NCBI RefSeq assembly: GCF_905220365.1
Contig: NC_061138.1
Coordinates: 4,231,814 to 4,295,813, forward strand
Reading direction: 5' to 3'
DNA length: 64,000 nt
Source: Vanessa cardui
Lineage: Eukaryota; Arthropoda; Insecta; Lepidoptera; Nymphalidae
Part shown: piece after piece, positions 32,092 to 42,560 of the stretch
Position numbering within the stretch: position 1 is the first letter of the stretch
Layout of the letters: the number at the start of each line of letters is the position of its first letter
Translations under genes and position numbers: made by a program
Notes under the pieces: generated by a model
The model's database searches: none
Told to the model about the DNA's origin: nothing
What the model saw: only the letters and a program-made list of their open reading frames with translations

Positions 32092-33067
32092 AATATTAAT
32101 CTATTGTTCTGCCAATTACCGGTTGTTATAAAATTTAATTTTATTATGCATATAATATAATTTATTTTACGCTTAAATGGTGCAATTTGTATTTATGCTC
32201 GTATAAAATATTGCAATTGTTTTTATTACTTGACGTTAAATGTTTGCTTTTTTACTTGCATGTTGCAACATTAAGCTTAAACTGTGATACTTATACGCGT
32301 TGGTCATAACAGTCTCAACAAATAACTTGAATTGAGAACAAAAATCGTACACAAATGTCTGCAATTTGTTATTGTTTCGTCGTTCTAAGTAATAAGGCTA
32401 TCAGTGTTGCTCTGTATAAAAAAATAAAAAAATAACAGAATCGAACAGTATTTACCTATTCTGTGGTCTGTTTCTTGGATCAAATAAACAAATTTTAAAT
32501 TAAAAAAAATTGGCCTTCAGAAAATTTTAAATAAATTTAAAAATAGAATCGATTTCCCTAATAGAAAGCTGAATTATTTCTGAATGCTACAGAATATCAT
32601 ATTTATATCTATTTTATATGATATATACAAAACATACAATGCGTATACCTATATACATATAATTATTGTATCAATTAAACAATTATAACTCAACTAATGC
32701 ATCTTCCGTATTGTCAATCAAATTTTATACGAGAATCTGTATTGACGCATATGTATATTTCTTCACGTCTAGCATTAAAACTGTATATTTCCTGTTCACC
32801 TTAAAGATAACTAGAAACATCGGTTAAAGAAGCGAGTTTTTTAAAGATCAAATATGTTTAAACAATTATTTTAATTGGTCTGTTTATGAAATCAACGATG
32901 CGCTAAGAATACATAATATTATTGTCCTGATGACCGACTTAGCTGCTCGATTCTAAATTCAAATTCTATTTAATCACAGAAGTTAATTTCTACCGTCAAA
33001 CAAAAATTTGTATGGTCGTGTTTCTATATGTTTAAGGGGCATAACATCGTCTATAGTCAGTTCTTTT
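32092..33067. other. AT-rich sequence, nothing recognised
   Basis: An imperfect palindromic AT-rich stretch lies at 32595-32625. A weak tRNA-like string at 32925-32985 (GACTTAGCTGCTCGATTCTA) was not strong enough to call. Confidence 0.4.
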
Positions 33068-33364
33068 TTCCTTTTTTTATGGTATATGTTGGCGGACGAG
33101 CATACGGGCCACCTGATGGTAAGTGGTCACCATCACCCATAGAAAAGGACGCTGTAAGAAATATTAACTATTCCTTACATCGTCAATGTGCCACCAACTT
33201 TGGGAACTAAGATGTTATGTCCCTTGTGCCTGTAGTTACTTTGCCTCACTCACCCTTCAGACAGGAACACAACAATACTGAGTACTGTTAGTTGGTGATA
33301 GAATAACTGATGAGTGGCTGGTACCTACCCAGACGGGCTTGCACAAAGCACTACCACCAAGTTA
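33068..33364 (-). mobile_element. poly(A)-family copy, full length
   Basis: T-run, GGTATATGTTGGCGGACGAG, GGGCCACCTGATGGTAAGTG, to CAGACGGGCTTGCACAAAGC and ACTACCACCAAGT. Very close to the 11.6- and 53.5-kb copies. Confidence 0.9.
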
Positions 33365-33426
33365 TCACTTATCATCAGGTGAACCTAACAAACATATTAT
33401 AGGTGTACCAGTACCTTTATTATGCC

Positions 33427-33562
33427 CTTACTCTCATAGTCTGATAGGACGGTAATTCGCATGACCGGAGAGAGAGCGCTGGTTCAGCGGCTTTAAGCGC
33501 TTAATAACATTAATTAGCGCGATCGAGATTTGGACTTACAGCCTTATCAACTAGCTACTAGA
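33427..33562 (+). mobile_element. interspersed repeat (CTCATAGTCTGATAGGACGG type)
   Basis: CTCTCATAGTCTGATAGGAC, GACCGGAGAGAGAGCGC, CGGCTTTAAGCGC and CAGCCTTATCAACTAG form an ordered set also seen, decayed, at 55765-55975 and 46948-47030. Probably a SINE; class not proven. Confidence 0.55.
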
Positions 33563-33596
33563 ATGACGTCACAGTTTGTATATTAATATCTATATA

Positions 33597-33790
33597 TCTA
33601 TACACATAATGAAATTGGAATGTCTGTTTGTAATATTAAAATGACCGCTTTTTACTTAATGCATATGTATGTATACATCGTACCTATACCAATATAGTAT
33701 TGTTCACCTACTTTATCAGTCTGTTTTTTCCGATTTTGATGGGACTTTCACTGGCAGATATCTGATGTAATAAAGAGTAACTTAGGTTAT
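33597..33790 (+). mobile_element. Helitron type A, 3' truncated
   Basis: TCTATACACATAATGAAATT start, GGACTTTCACTGGCAGATAT and CTGATGTAATAAAGAGTAAC match the 21.2-kb copy. CTAG end lost. Confidence 0.72.
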
Positions 33791-34689
33791 CTTACTTTTA
33801 TTTTGGAAATATACATATATAAAATAATAATAAAGTCTCGCTGCATTATCTAAATATTGACCAGTACACTCCATCATTCCACTGTGCGCACAAAGTCGCG
33901 GGTACAGCTTGTGTATATAAATATCTCTTGCATACACTAATTAGTAACATTGGTTCCTTGTACAGAAAACCAATAGTGTTTCGTGTGATAGTACCGTGAT
34001 AAAAAGGCCACGTATTATTGCAATATATTATTGTATGTCTGTAATTGTGAATTATATGTTTACGAAATAATAATCAAATGTTCTAAATTGTATTCACGAA
34101 CAAGATAATAAAATACAATTCAATGGATATTTCATAAACAGCACTTCGTTCTCGCAGATCTCGATCGAGCATTAATTCTCGCAATATTACGGTAAAGCGC
34201 AGATGTGGACCAATCAGACGGAATGGTATATCTTTAACAGTTTATGGGTTTTTTATTCCTATGCCAATATATGCGAGTAACGGTCTGGTTTATTTGACTT
34301 GGTTTAACGTCTTACATAGATGAATAAATCGTTATTGTTGTTTCGAAACTTCGCTGTAGAAGTCAAACTTCTTTGAGTGAAGAGATATCGAAATATGACG
34401 TTTGATAATTAATAAAGAAGAAAGAAACAAAGAAAGTAATGTTTATTAGGACATGAGACACAATAAAAATAATGAAAAGTAAAAAAAAATAACAACAACA
34501 AAAAAGAAAACATAAATAAAAATGTATAAGTGCATCGTTAGCATCGTATGCATCTTTGTGTAGCGTTGTAGTGACATGTAATGTTGACAAGGCCTTAATA
34601 CTTTCGAATTACGTTAATTTTCGAGCTTTGACTTTCAAGTTAATCTTAAAAACTAGCATTAAATAAGAGTATTTAATATTATATAAATC
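33791..34689. other. AT-rich sequence, nothing recognised
   Basis: Includes A-rich and AACAACAAAAAAG low-complexity sequence at 34430-34520, which gives rise to a 75-codon phenylalanine-rich minus frame that is not a gene. Confidence 0.45.
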
Positions 34690-34868
34690 TTCATGCTGTA
34701 CCACTAGTAAGCTGGATGGTGGGTTTTATACCACATATCCAGGATGGTTCACGATGTCTTACTTCGCCGCAAAGTATGAGATAACCTGCCATCAAAATTA
34801 AATGTTCTAAGAGACCATTTGCGGATCCAGGCAGAAACTTACCCGAACTCTAGTGACGGTAGTAAGGT
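34690..34868 (-). mobile_element. SINE with SINE-1-like core but different flanks
   Basis: GGATGGTTCACGATGTCTTA, CTTCGCCGCAAAGTATGAGA align with the reverse SINE-1 core (TCACGATGTTTTCCTTCACC...GAGCACGAGAT). The rest (GAGACCATTTGCGGATCCAG, CCGAACTCTAGTGACGG) does not match SINE-1. A related but separate family is likely. Confidence 0.5.
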
Positions 34869-35016
34869 ATTAAACGTTAAATTGGTATTTGTTAAGAGTT
34901 GTCTGAATATTTACGATGAAAAAATATAAGTACTCATATGTGAACTCATCTAATCGGCCATTTTAAATGTAAACACAAATCAAGCCCAATTTTTAGACAG
35001 TATCTACTAACCTGCA

Positions 35017-35309
35017 CTTGGTGGTAGGGCTTTGTGCAAGCCCGCCTGGGTAGGTACCACCCACTCATTAGATATTCTAACGCTAAACTTCAGTGCGCAG
35101 TATTGTTGCGTTCCGGTTTGAATGGTGAGTGAGCCAGTGTAAGTACAGGCACGAGGGACATAGCATCTTAGTTCCCAATATTGGTGGCGCATTAACTATG
35201 TAAGGTATAGTTAATATTTAATTTTACAGCGTCTTTGTTTATGGGTGATGGTGACCACTTACCAACAGGTGGCTCATATGCTCATCCGCCAACCTATTCC
35301 ATAAAAAAA
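35017..35309 (+). mobile_element. poly(A)-family copy, full length, plus strand
   Basis: Starts CTTGGTGGTAGGGCTTTGTG, ends GCTCATCCGCCAACCTATTC then CATA and A9. The hairpin GGGCTTTGTGCAAGCCC marks the 5' end. This copy fixes the family's orientation. A 61-codon minus frame inside is an artefact. Confidence 0.92.
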
Positions 35310-36363
35310 AACTTATTTCAGATATTTTAAAAAATCCATGTATTTTCTGGTTAAGTGAATATTTTTGCAATCTTACTTTTAAAATTTATCATGTCTCCAA
35401 TAATTATAAACAAGAAACATACTTTTTAATATTCCGAAGACCCAATAAAGTCTTTGAAATTTAATATCGCATCAAATATTCCCGTTCTGAATTCTTTGTA
35501 AGTGTGCATTTAAAAATGTTATTTTAAAACGTCTCAAACAGTAGTTTTCTTTAAAAATTAAATATAAGCGTCAGTAGTTCGCAACAAAGCGGTTCTTTTA
35601 AACGTTTTCGCATAGTTTTTTTTATTCTTGAATACAGTGCAATTGCTTCGGGAACGGAAAAATGCAAATGGAACGAAAACTGAGTATTTGTTGGGTCAAT
35701 TGTTAAGATTTGTTGTACATGGCAGGGGTTTGTTTGCACACTCTCTCATGTATGCACCCTATATACTATAGTGTTTATTGGAGTCGTAGGTCCAATGGAA
35801 TACCATACCTTGCTCTCTCATGAGAAATTTTACAAAATACAAACTTTCGTCTGAAAACAGAGATTTTCCTATATTGCAATACGTGGACCTATCATGAATC
35901 GGATTTGGAATTCAAATATGGAAGTTTAAATGAGTTCGACAATTAAAAAAACACTGTGACTATACACGTGTTGTCTGATTTTTGTGTATAAATTTAATCC
36001 TAAGAAGAGAAGCCTTTCACTAACAATAGGACATTTACGGGCTGATAAACAATCTCAACAAATAATATAATTATATTTTACACGTGACATTTTGGACATA
36101 GTTGAGTCAGTCCTGGTCTAAATAATAATTGATTTATAAAAAAAAAAATACAATGGAATATTTTCAAATATGGAAAAGATTTGTGTATCAAATGTCCGCT
36201 GAGCTGTTTCAAGTTTGACGTTGACGAAGCCACATGACATTGGGATACCGTTGACAGCTCGGTCGTTTCTGTTCACGTTTGACGCCGGTCAAGTCAGGAA
36301 AATGTCCTACGTCAGTATCGAATGTCAGAATTCTATTCTCGATGTATATTATCGAAGTTTAAT
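35310..36363. other. AT-rich sequence, nothing recognised
   Basis: Poly-A run at 36138-36149. Short frames at 35551-35739 and 36215-36397 have no recognisable features. Confidence 0.4.
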
Positions 36364-36706
36364 TTACTCGGTTGTAGGACTTTGTGCAAGTAAGTAGGTC
36401 ACACACTTTTGATGTATTCTACTGCGAACTAGCAATACGTTGTATTTTGGTTGAGTGACTTTCGGTATAAAGGTAGTGTGAGCCAGCAGCGTAGCCAGAA
36501 GCGTAACGACTTAGTTTCCAAAGGTTGGTATGGCTTTGGAGATCTAAGGAATGGTAAACAGTTCTTAAGACGAATTGGCGTCTTAAGTATAATACAGGAA
36601 AACGTAAACAATGATAAGTTATTACCACCGCTATAAACCAATGCCGGTGGGGGGTGGTGATTAATCATGCTGCTTTGTCCGTCTATTTACATATTTCTTA
36701 AAAAAA
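36364..36706 (+). mobile_element. poly(A)-family copy, decayed
   Basis: GTAGGACTTTGTGCAAGTAA at the start, AGTGTGAGCCAG, AGCGTAACGACTTAGTTTCC, GGTTGGTATGG, and GGTGGGGGGTGGTGATTAAT followed by CTTTGTCCGTC and an A-run. Three overlapping 60-79-codon frames on both strands are artefacts. Confidence 0.65.
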
Positions 36707-36727
36707 TAATAGCTAAATATTTGAAAG

Positions 36728-36795
36728 CATGACAAACATTACTCTGATCCCAATGTAAGTACTTAAAGCACTTGTATTAAAACTCATAATTTAAT
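36728..36795 (-). mobile_element. SINE-2 3' fragment
   Basis: ACATTACTCTGATCCCAATG, TAAGTACTTAAAGCACTTGT matches the section at 58340-58390 of the SINE-2 copy nested in a Helitron. Confidence 0.7.
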
Positions 36796-36827
36796 ATAAA
36801 ACTCAGTTTTGTTTACGTTTTAATAAA

Positions 36828-36893
36828 CTATCAGTATGTTTATATTCTAGTATAGTATATATTCTATCAGTATGTTTATATTCTAGTATAGTA
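36828..36893. repeat. 36-base tandem duplication, 1.8 units
   Basis: The unit starting CTATCAGTATGTTTATATTC at 36828 repeats from 36864 without change over 30 bases. Confidence 0.93.
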
Positions 36894-36974
36894 AAAATGA
36901 AACATTTTCATAACTCAAATTAATTAAAATAACAGTTTACTTTATAAGATTTTAATTTAACATGGTTATTTTTA

Positions 36975-37150
36975 TTATTAAAGTTATTAATTTCGGAATA
37001 GTTACCATGTTTTTTATTTTTGTTTGGTGGAGCTCGCTATTCAGTCAGTCTCGTGAACAAGACATTCGTAGATAATGTCGAAATATCGAGCTCCACCGAA
37101 CAAAAATAAAAAAAACATGGTAAATATCCCGAAATTAATAACTTTAATAA
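36975..37150. mobile_element. foldback element, copy 1
   Basis: Arms 36975-37036 and 37087-37150 are near-perfect inverted repeats of about 62 bases (ATTAATTTCGG, TACCATG, GGTGGAGCTCG and their complements). The 50-base loop holds GACATTCGTAGATAATGTC, itself a small hairpin. No coding. Related copies at 37485-37735 and 45204-45690. Confidence 0.85.
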
Positions 37151-37239
37151 CAGTTTATTATATATACATAAATAAAGACGATAATATAGGCTGTACGGTT
37201 ACAACAAATTGACAATAAAAAAGAGTATTTTTCCTCGTT

Positions 37240-37400
37240 CGCCAAACAGTTATACTTTGTACTGCACTGTTCCGATTCAAAGGGTGAACGAGCCCGTATA
37301 ATTCCAGACAAAAAATACTTTCTCGTAGGATCAGTCCCAGTATCTACGGGTGGTGATAACTATTTGAAAGTTTGACCCAATTTGCTGCTTTGTCAGGTTT
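37240..37400 (+). mobile_element. poly(A)-family fragment, decayed
   Basis: TGTACTGCACTGTTCCGATT, AAAGGGTGAACGAGCC, CTACGGGTGGTGATAACTAT and TTGCTGCTTTGTCAGG are in family order. Confidence 0.5.
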
Positions 37401-37484
37401 TTTTAGAGATATAGTGGGGAGCTTGCTCGGAATGTCGCTTTCTCATAATGTATTATTACATAACATGACGAGATTTTAAATGAA

Positions 37485-37735
37485 CATGGTTGTTTTTATT
37501 GTTACATTTATTTAATACGGAATATTTATAATGTTTTTTTATTTGACAATGGTAGTGGTGACCAGTGTTTACGTAGCAAACGTACGAGAAAGGAGGTTGT
37601 CCGATATCGACCCGTCTAATGCTGTCTAGATCTACCCGCAAATTTCAATCTCGTGAACAAGACATTCGTAGATAATGTCGAAATATCGAGCTCCACCAAC
37701 AAAAAAAAAATATCTCGTACTAAATACTTTGTAAA
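37485..37735. mobile_element. foldback element, copy 2 (longer interior)
   Basis: Left arm with GGTTGTTTTTATTGTTACAT and ATACGGAATATTTATAATG; right part TCTCGTGAACAAGACATTCG, ATATCGAGCTCCACCAAC and an A-run. About 100 extra bases (37540-37645) sit between, absent from copy 1; the right arm is shorter. Confidence 0.6.
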
Positions 37736-37929
37736 ACCCCGTGTGAATTTAAACAATAAAAAACTTTATATAACAGAAAGAGACAGGAAGATTAAGAAAG
37801 AGAGGTAATCTTGAATGCTTTTTCCTTACGATTTCTGTCATTTCACTTGTATTATAAGCAGTGTTAATGAAAACGACTCCAAAAATAATCTAATTGAATG
37901 TACGCTGGTTTGTTGTTAAATGCCATACA

Positions 37930-38148
37930 ATTTATGTTTATAGTTTAATCATCCATCTGGTGCTCGGTGGTGAAGAAAAACATCGTGAGAAAACCTGCAT
38001 GTATCTTATCTTTCATCGAAATTCTGCCAAATGTGCATTCCACTAAACCGCATTGGAACTGCGTGGTGGAATATATTCCACAACCCTCTCCTTAGTGGAA
38101 GAGGAGGCCTTAGCCCAGTAGTGGTTAATCTACAGGCTGTTAGTTTAC
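37930..38148 (+). mobile_element. SINE-1, 5' truncated
   Basis: Starts within the core (CATCTGGTGCTCGGTGGTGA) and runs to CAGGCTGTTAGTTTACTTTT, the non-TTG tail type. tRNA-like head absent. Confidence 0.85.
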
Positions 38149-38387
38149 TTTTTATACCATTTCTGCGCTGTATTATATTCTATGTTACTATTGGCTTTAT
38201 CTGCTAACCAATAAACGTTTGTTCATGTGGAATTGCGTCTACAACATTCCAGTAGTACTGAACTAATCTAAATGATTGTTGAGAAATTTCGTTCTGTATT
38301 GAATCGAATATAAGGAATACTAATCATGTTTTTATATGAAACATCTGATTGCGCGAAAGGTTACCGCATTATTGTATATTTTTAAAT

Positions 38388-38541
38388 GTTGAAAAAGAGT
38401 AACTACTGAGTTTCTTGCCGATTCTTCTCGGTAGAATCTACTTTCCGAACCGGCGGTAGCTTCACTTAATTGTTAAATGACGATTCAGGAGTGCTTGTAA
38501 AAGCCCACTTGAATAAAGTATATTTTGATTTTGATTTTGAT
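38388..38541 (+). mobile_element. LINE 3' end (TTTTGA-tail family), plus strand
   Basis: GAAAAAGAGTAACTACTGAG, CTTTCCGAACCGGCGGTAGC, AAAAGCCCACTTGAATAAAG, then (TTTTGA)n at 38521-38541. This orientation shows the tail best. Confidence 0.88.
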
Positions 38542-38676
38542 ATGCCGTGTAGGTAACTGTGTATTTTATGCTGACAGTTCCCTCGTCGTCTCTCTTTCCA
38601 TCTCTTGGACCTTGAGCGAGACGACTGTAGTATTAATCTGCTTGATATACATTATCATAATTAAAAAAACATATTA

Positions 38677-38796
38677 GACTTTGATGGTTTTTGACAGCTA
38701 CAACGGGCAGATAGCTGATGTAATAAGGAGTAATATAGGCTACAATAAGAACTTTTTAGAAAATCCAAACGCGAACAAAGTTGCAGTCACAACTAG
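38677..38796 (+). mobile_element. Helitron type A, 5' truncated
   Basis: GATAGCTGATGTAATAAGGA, GTAATATAGGCTACAATAAG, AAATCCAAACGCGAACAAAG and a CTAG end at 38793-38796 followed by T. Confidence 0.75.
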
Positions 38797-39053
38797 TAAA
38801 ATCGTGTGACGGACACACTGGTATCTTTGGAATAAGTATAGAAATATACCAGTCTTTGAAATAAGTATGTGACTAACTTTCAACTTAATAAGCTAGTAAT
38901 TAAGTTGAAAGTGTATGAGTACGTTGTTTAATTTTTGTTCTATGAAACAACTATAGTATTATATTACTTAACGCTATAACTACTAGGGTTGTCTATTATG
39001 CTTTAAATATATACTTATTATTTAAATTTTAATATAATATAAAAAATATTGCA

Positions 39054-39180
39054 ACACGGTGTTAGGTCTTTGTGCGGCCCTGAGTGCATATTATCAACTC
39101 ATAATATATTCTAACTCTTATCAGCAATACTTTGTTCTATTTCGAAGCGCACCCTTCAAGATAGTGTGATAAGAACAGGT
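39054..39180 (+). mobile_element. poly(A)-family 5' fragment, decayed
   Basis: CGGTGTTAGGTCTTTGTGCG, TCATAATATATTCTAACTC, ATACTTTGTTCTATTTCGAA in order. Confidence 0.55.
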
Positions 39181-39627
39181 TTGTTAGCTAAGACAATTAT
39201 TATATAATATTTATATATTAATTGAATCGGCGGATGATAAAAGAAACATAGAAAGTTAAATGAATATACAACTACAATAATACGAGCCTGAGAGGGAAAA
39301 ATAATTTGAATGGATTAAAAGTGACATTCAAAATAATTATTCTCAAAAATGTATTGTTTGCGGCACATTAAAAGATTTCATTTGGACAATTAATGCAAGT
39401 GAAATATACACTTAAAAATACGTTTAAACTGGTTTGGGTAAGAGAAAAATTACGGGCAACAAAATCATAATTGATTATTAAGATTTTTATTTTATCAAAA
39501 GAATCTTTAGAATTTTAAAATCTAGTCAGAATCTTTAATTCTGCTACTAATTGTTTGTTATGGTTTTATCGAATGTACGTGGTTTAATTATTGTTTAATT
39601 TTATCATACTTACATGTAACCCATTCC
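39181..39627. other. AT-rich sequence, nothing recognised
   Basis: No repeat family or frame. Confidence 0.45.
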
Positions 39628-39775
39628 TAAAAGTTGAACCGTAAGTGAGTCAGTGTAACTACAGGCACAAGTGACAAACCATCTTAGTTCCCAAGGTTAG
39701 TGGCGCATTATGTAAGGAATAGTTAATATTTATTATACCGCCATTGTCATAGGGTGACCACATAAGGTGGTCTAA
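39628..39775 (+). mobile_element. poly(A)-family fragment, 5' truncated
   Basis: GTGAGTCAGTGTAACTACAG, CATCTTAGTTCCCAAGGTTA, ATGTAAGGAATAGTTAATAT, GGGTGACCACATAAGGTGG. The poly(A) is lost. Confidence 0.75.
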
Positions 39776-40186
39776 TTGAACAACTGTATCACAACAAAAA
39801 AAAAATCAAATTACCTTTATTCAGATGAGCATTAAGCTTTGTTATATAAGGAATTTGATTCCAAATAAAAAAATCTACAACTTTAGTATGTCAGAGTAAG
39901 ACTTTTATTAAGTAAGTTGGCAACCCTTCACTAGAAACGATAACTTGTATAACTTGTTAAATATTTAACTGGAATCGTTTAACGCAATACTTAGCGACAA
40001 AATTATAGTTTAACTTAACAAACACAGTTAATATTATCGAACCATTTAGTAGTTATTTTGCTGATAAAGACAAACGGTTCAATGAGTTTCAATTCTAATA
40101 GTGTTGACCATTTGTTTATTATTATGACTTTATTACCACTTTTATTAAGAATTATTTTTTTTGTCCCTAATGCGGTATAGTACGAC
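39776..40186. other. mostly unrecognised AT-rich sequence
   Basis: An A-run and CAAATTACCTTTATTCAG at 39796-39830 hint at another LINE tail but the rest does not match. Confidence 0.4.
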
Positions 40187-40475
40187 ACAACTTAGATGTA
40201 GCGTCGGCAAATTCAATAAAACCGATTATTGCCGATTTATACAACCAATAGAAATAGCTCCCTATCGCGCCATTTGAAGCTAGTCGTCGCTAGATTCTCG
40301 CGTCAATTCAACTTAAGAAACTAATTGACGGTTACATGATATTACGAGTTATTATTATGTTTGTGTAAAGATCATATTCAAATAAGAAATAAATATTGAT
40401 AATTTGGGATAGCGTACTTAATTCGGATGTGATCGATTTTACGAATTTTGCCGATGCTACATCTGAGTTTTCCAT
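40187..40475. mobile_element. MITE with GTACGACACAACTTAGATG inverted repeats, copy 2
   Basis: Left end AGTACGACACAACTTAGATG, GCGTCGGCAAATTCAATAAA; right end TTGCCGATGCTACATCTGAG, where the outermost bases are lost. It is in the opposite orientation to 27151-27462; the TCGCGCCATT and CAATAGAAA... interior motifs are reversed. Confidence 0.78.
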
Positions 40476-41019
40476 TTTTATTTCAAAAAATATTACTTGT
40501 AAGTCTTAACAGCTTTGCTCTAGTTAATAAATATGATGTAACAAATATCACCTCGACAAAATATATTTTATAAATATTATAAATGCGAAAATCTGGCCGT
40601 TGCTTTTTTAAAAAAAAGAATCATTTCTATAACTTTTTTCCCGCGAAATACCAATAAAAAATAATAAATATAAAATTGGTTGCACGTTTTGCCGGTAAAG
40701 TTGATTTGTATGTTGTTGGAATTACTTGAAGAGATGCCAAAATAAAACAAAAGAAACGGCGTCGTAGATAAAAGAACTCTGTTAAACAACTCATAAAACT
40801 TTACGGATCGAATATAATATCAGTCATAGGAAATGTTACTAATAAAATTTGTAATTGTTTTACATATAGACACAGAATATACAGAAATGACAAGAGTCAT
40901 TTTAGGTCACGTGATCATCGAGTCTCCCAAAATGTCGAAAATTGATGTAGATCTATTTGCCCAAGAAAGCGCGTCCTTAAATATATAGACATCCATCCGA
41001 GATTAGTAGTTAGTTCATA
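40476..41019. other. no gene recognised
   Basis: AATATTATAAATGCGAAA at 40573-40590 is a short scrap of Helitron type C. Minus frames at 40577-40789 and 40915-41124 are not gene-like. Confidence 0.4.
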
Positions 41020-41033
41020 AATATATCCCCATT

Positions 41034-41304
41034 TTTTACAGTTTTTTACATTCACAGCCTGTAAATTTTCCACTGCTGGACTTCTTTGGGCCTCCTCTTC
41101 CTTTGAGGAGAAGGTTTGGTGCAAATTCCACCACTCCGCTCCAATGCGGGTTGGTACACATGCGGCAGAATTTCTTTGAAATTCGAACTGAGGGCGAGAT
41201 TAATTATAAATTATACATGAAAATTCAGTAGCGCTTGCCTGGATTTGAACTCGCAATCAACGGTTAAGATGCACGCGTTCCAACCACTGCGCCATCACGG
41301 CTCG
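41034..41304 (-). mobile_element. tRNA-derived SINE (SINE-1), with target duplication
   Basis: AATATATCCCCATT (41020-41033) and AATATATCCCAATT (41305-41318) flank it. Reverse copy with CCTGTAAATTTTCCACTGCT, part of the core deleted, B box TTTGAACTCGC and head end GCCATCACGGCTC. Confidence 0.88.
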
Positions 41305-41318
41305 AATATATCCCAATT

Positions 41319-41829
41319 CCTGCTTATCACAATTACCAGAATAACACTTCGATGATCTTAATTAATATAAGAAAATTATTACATTTAGATACCATTTCGT
41401 TAAAATATTATTAAAGTTAAATTCCTTATTTGTGTTTTAACACGAAAACTTGTTTGAATTTTAATAATCCCCTCCCGTAAGCGTTAAGCTGTTGAGTATT
41501 GTTCGAGTTTAAAGTTCTTTTAAAACGCTGCATAGGAAAAACTTTCCTCCAACCATTAAGTGTAAATTAGATAACTACTAGCTCGATCTTTTTGTTTTTA
41601 GCGCCACGATCAAGATTCTGTTCTAGTCAGACGTTCGTGCTTGGAATCGTCTTTTTTTTTGTAATTCGATTTGCATTTTTCGTTAGTGCAAGTGTTATTT
41701 TTAATTAAGAATATCTTCATTCTAATTAGTACCATATGAGAAATTATTTAATGTTCCTTATTGATATTGGATTCTAAAGCAAAGTTTTGTTATTCTACGG
41801 TTAAAAAATGCTTGCTGTAAAACAGTATT
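41319..41829. other. AT-rich sequence, nothing recognised
   Basis: No repeat family or frame. Confidence 0.45.
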
Positions 41830-42112
41830 TACTTGGATGGGCTTTGTGCGAGCCTGAATAGGTACCACCACATCGAACATTCAACCGCCAAGAAGCTGTT
41901 CTAAGCATTGTTGTATTCGGATTTGAATATGTGAGCGATACTACAGGTACAAGGGACATAAATTTTGCTTCCAAGGTTGGGTGCGCGTTGGCCACCAACA
42001 TTGGGAGCTAAATTATTATCATTTCTTATAGCACCAATTTTTATGAGCGGTGGTGAGTGTTTACGATCAAGTGGTCCATAGTCCGACCACTTACCTATTA
42101 CATAGAAATTAT
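41830..42112 (+). mobile_element. poly(A)-family copy with internal inverted segment
   Basis: TTGGATGGGCTTTGTGCGAG, ACAGGTACAAGGGACATAAA, TTCCAAGGTTGGGTGCGCG in order. At 41988-42012 GGCCACCAACATTGGGAGCT is in the opposite orientation to the rest, a local inverted duplication. The 66-codon minus frame is an artefact. Confidence 0.7.
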
Positions 42113-42430
42113 AAACGATTCAACAGATGAACGCCTTTGATTTTAGACATTGCTTGTAAGAAAAATAAAAGAAATATAAAGATAAATGTTTTCGTGAGTT
42201 TGTAATGACACTAGACCCAAATCTGAACTGGAATACAGAAATAGAAAGTATTGCTGATGATAGCTGAAGTTATACTTAAACACATAGCCAATACAACTAA
42301 TCAGCCTTATCAAATCACGTCGACTTGTACTAACTTGTTGTGACCAAGATAGTTTTAAAATTGTCAGAATTCCATATAAAAATATGTCTAGACCTTTGTC
42401 CGTTTCAGAAAGTTAAATATGATAATATAG
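42113..42430. other. no feature recognised
   Basis: AT-rich; nothing found on either strand. Confidence 0.45.
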
Positions 42431-42560
42431 TTGCGACACGGCGTCCACATAGTTTAAACGGCAAAGCACCTTGGCCGCGTTCGTTTAAATGCGGGTTCGA
42501 ATCCTGATGCGTGGAATTTTTTTTATCACCTCGGTGTTAGGGTTTTATCAAATATAAATA
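42431..42560 (+). mobile_element. tRNA-like SINE, third head type
   Basis: GGCGTCCACATAGTTTAAAC and GCGGGTTCGAATCCTGATGC, a near-consensus B box, are spaced as in a tRNA head. The cloverleaf arms do not pair cleanly. A T8 run (a pol III terminator) follows at 42512-42519, then more element-like sequence. Confidence 0.5.

Noticed and set aside
34363..34590. 75-codon Phe-rich minus ORF resembling a membrane segment
   Set aside because: Translation of an A-rich and AAC-rich low-complexity tract.
42431..42515. Possible tRNA gene with B box GGTTCGAATCC and T8 terminator
   Set aside because: Acceptor and anticodon stems do not pair convincingly, so it was listed as a tRNA-like SINE.
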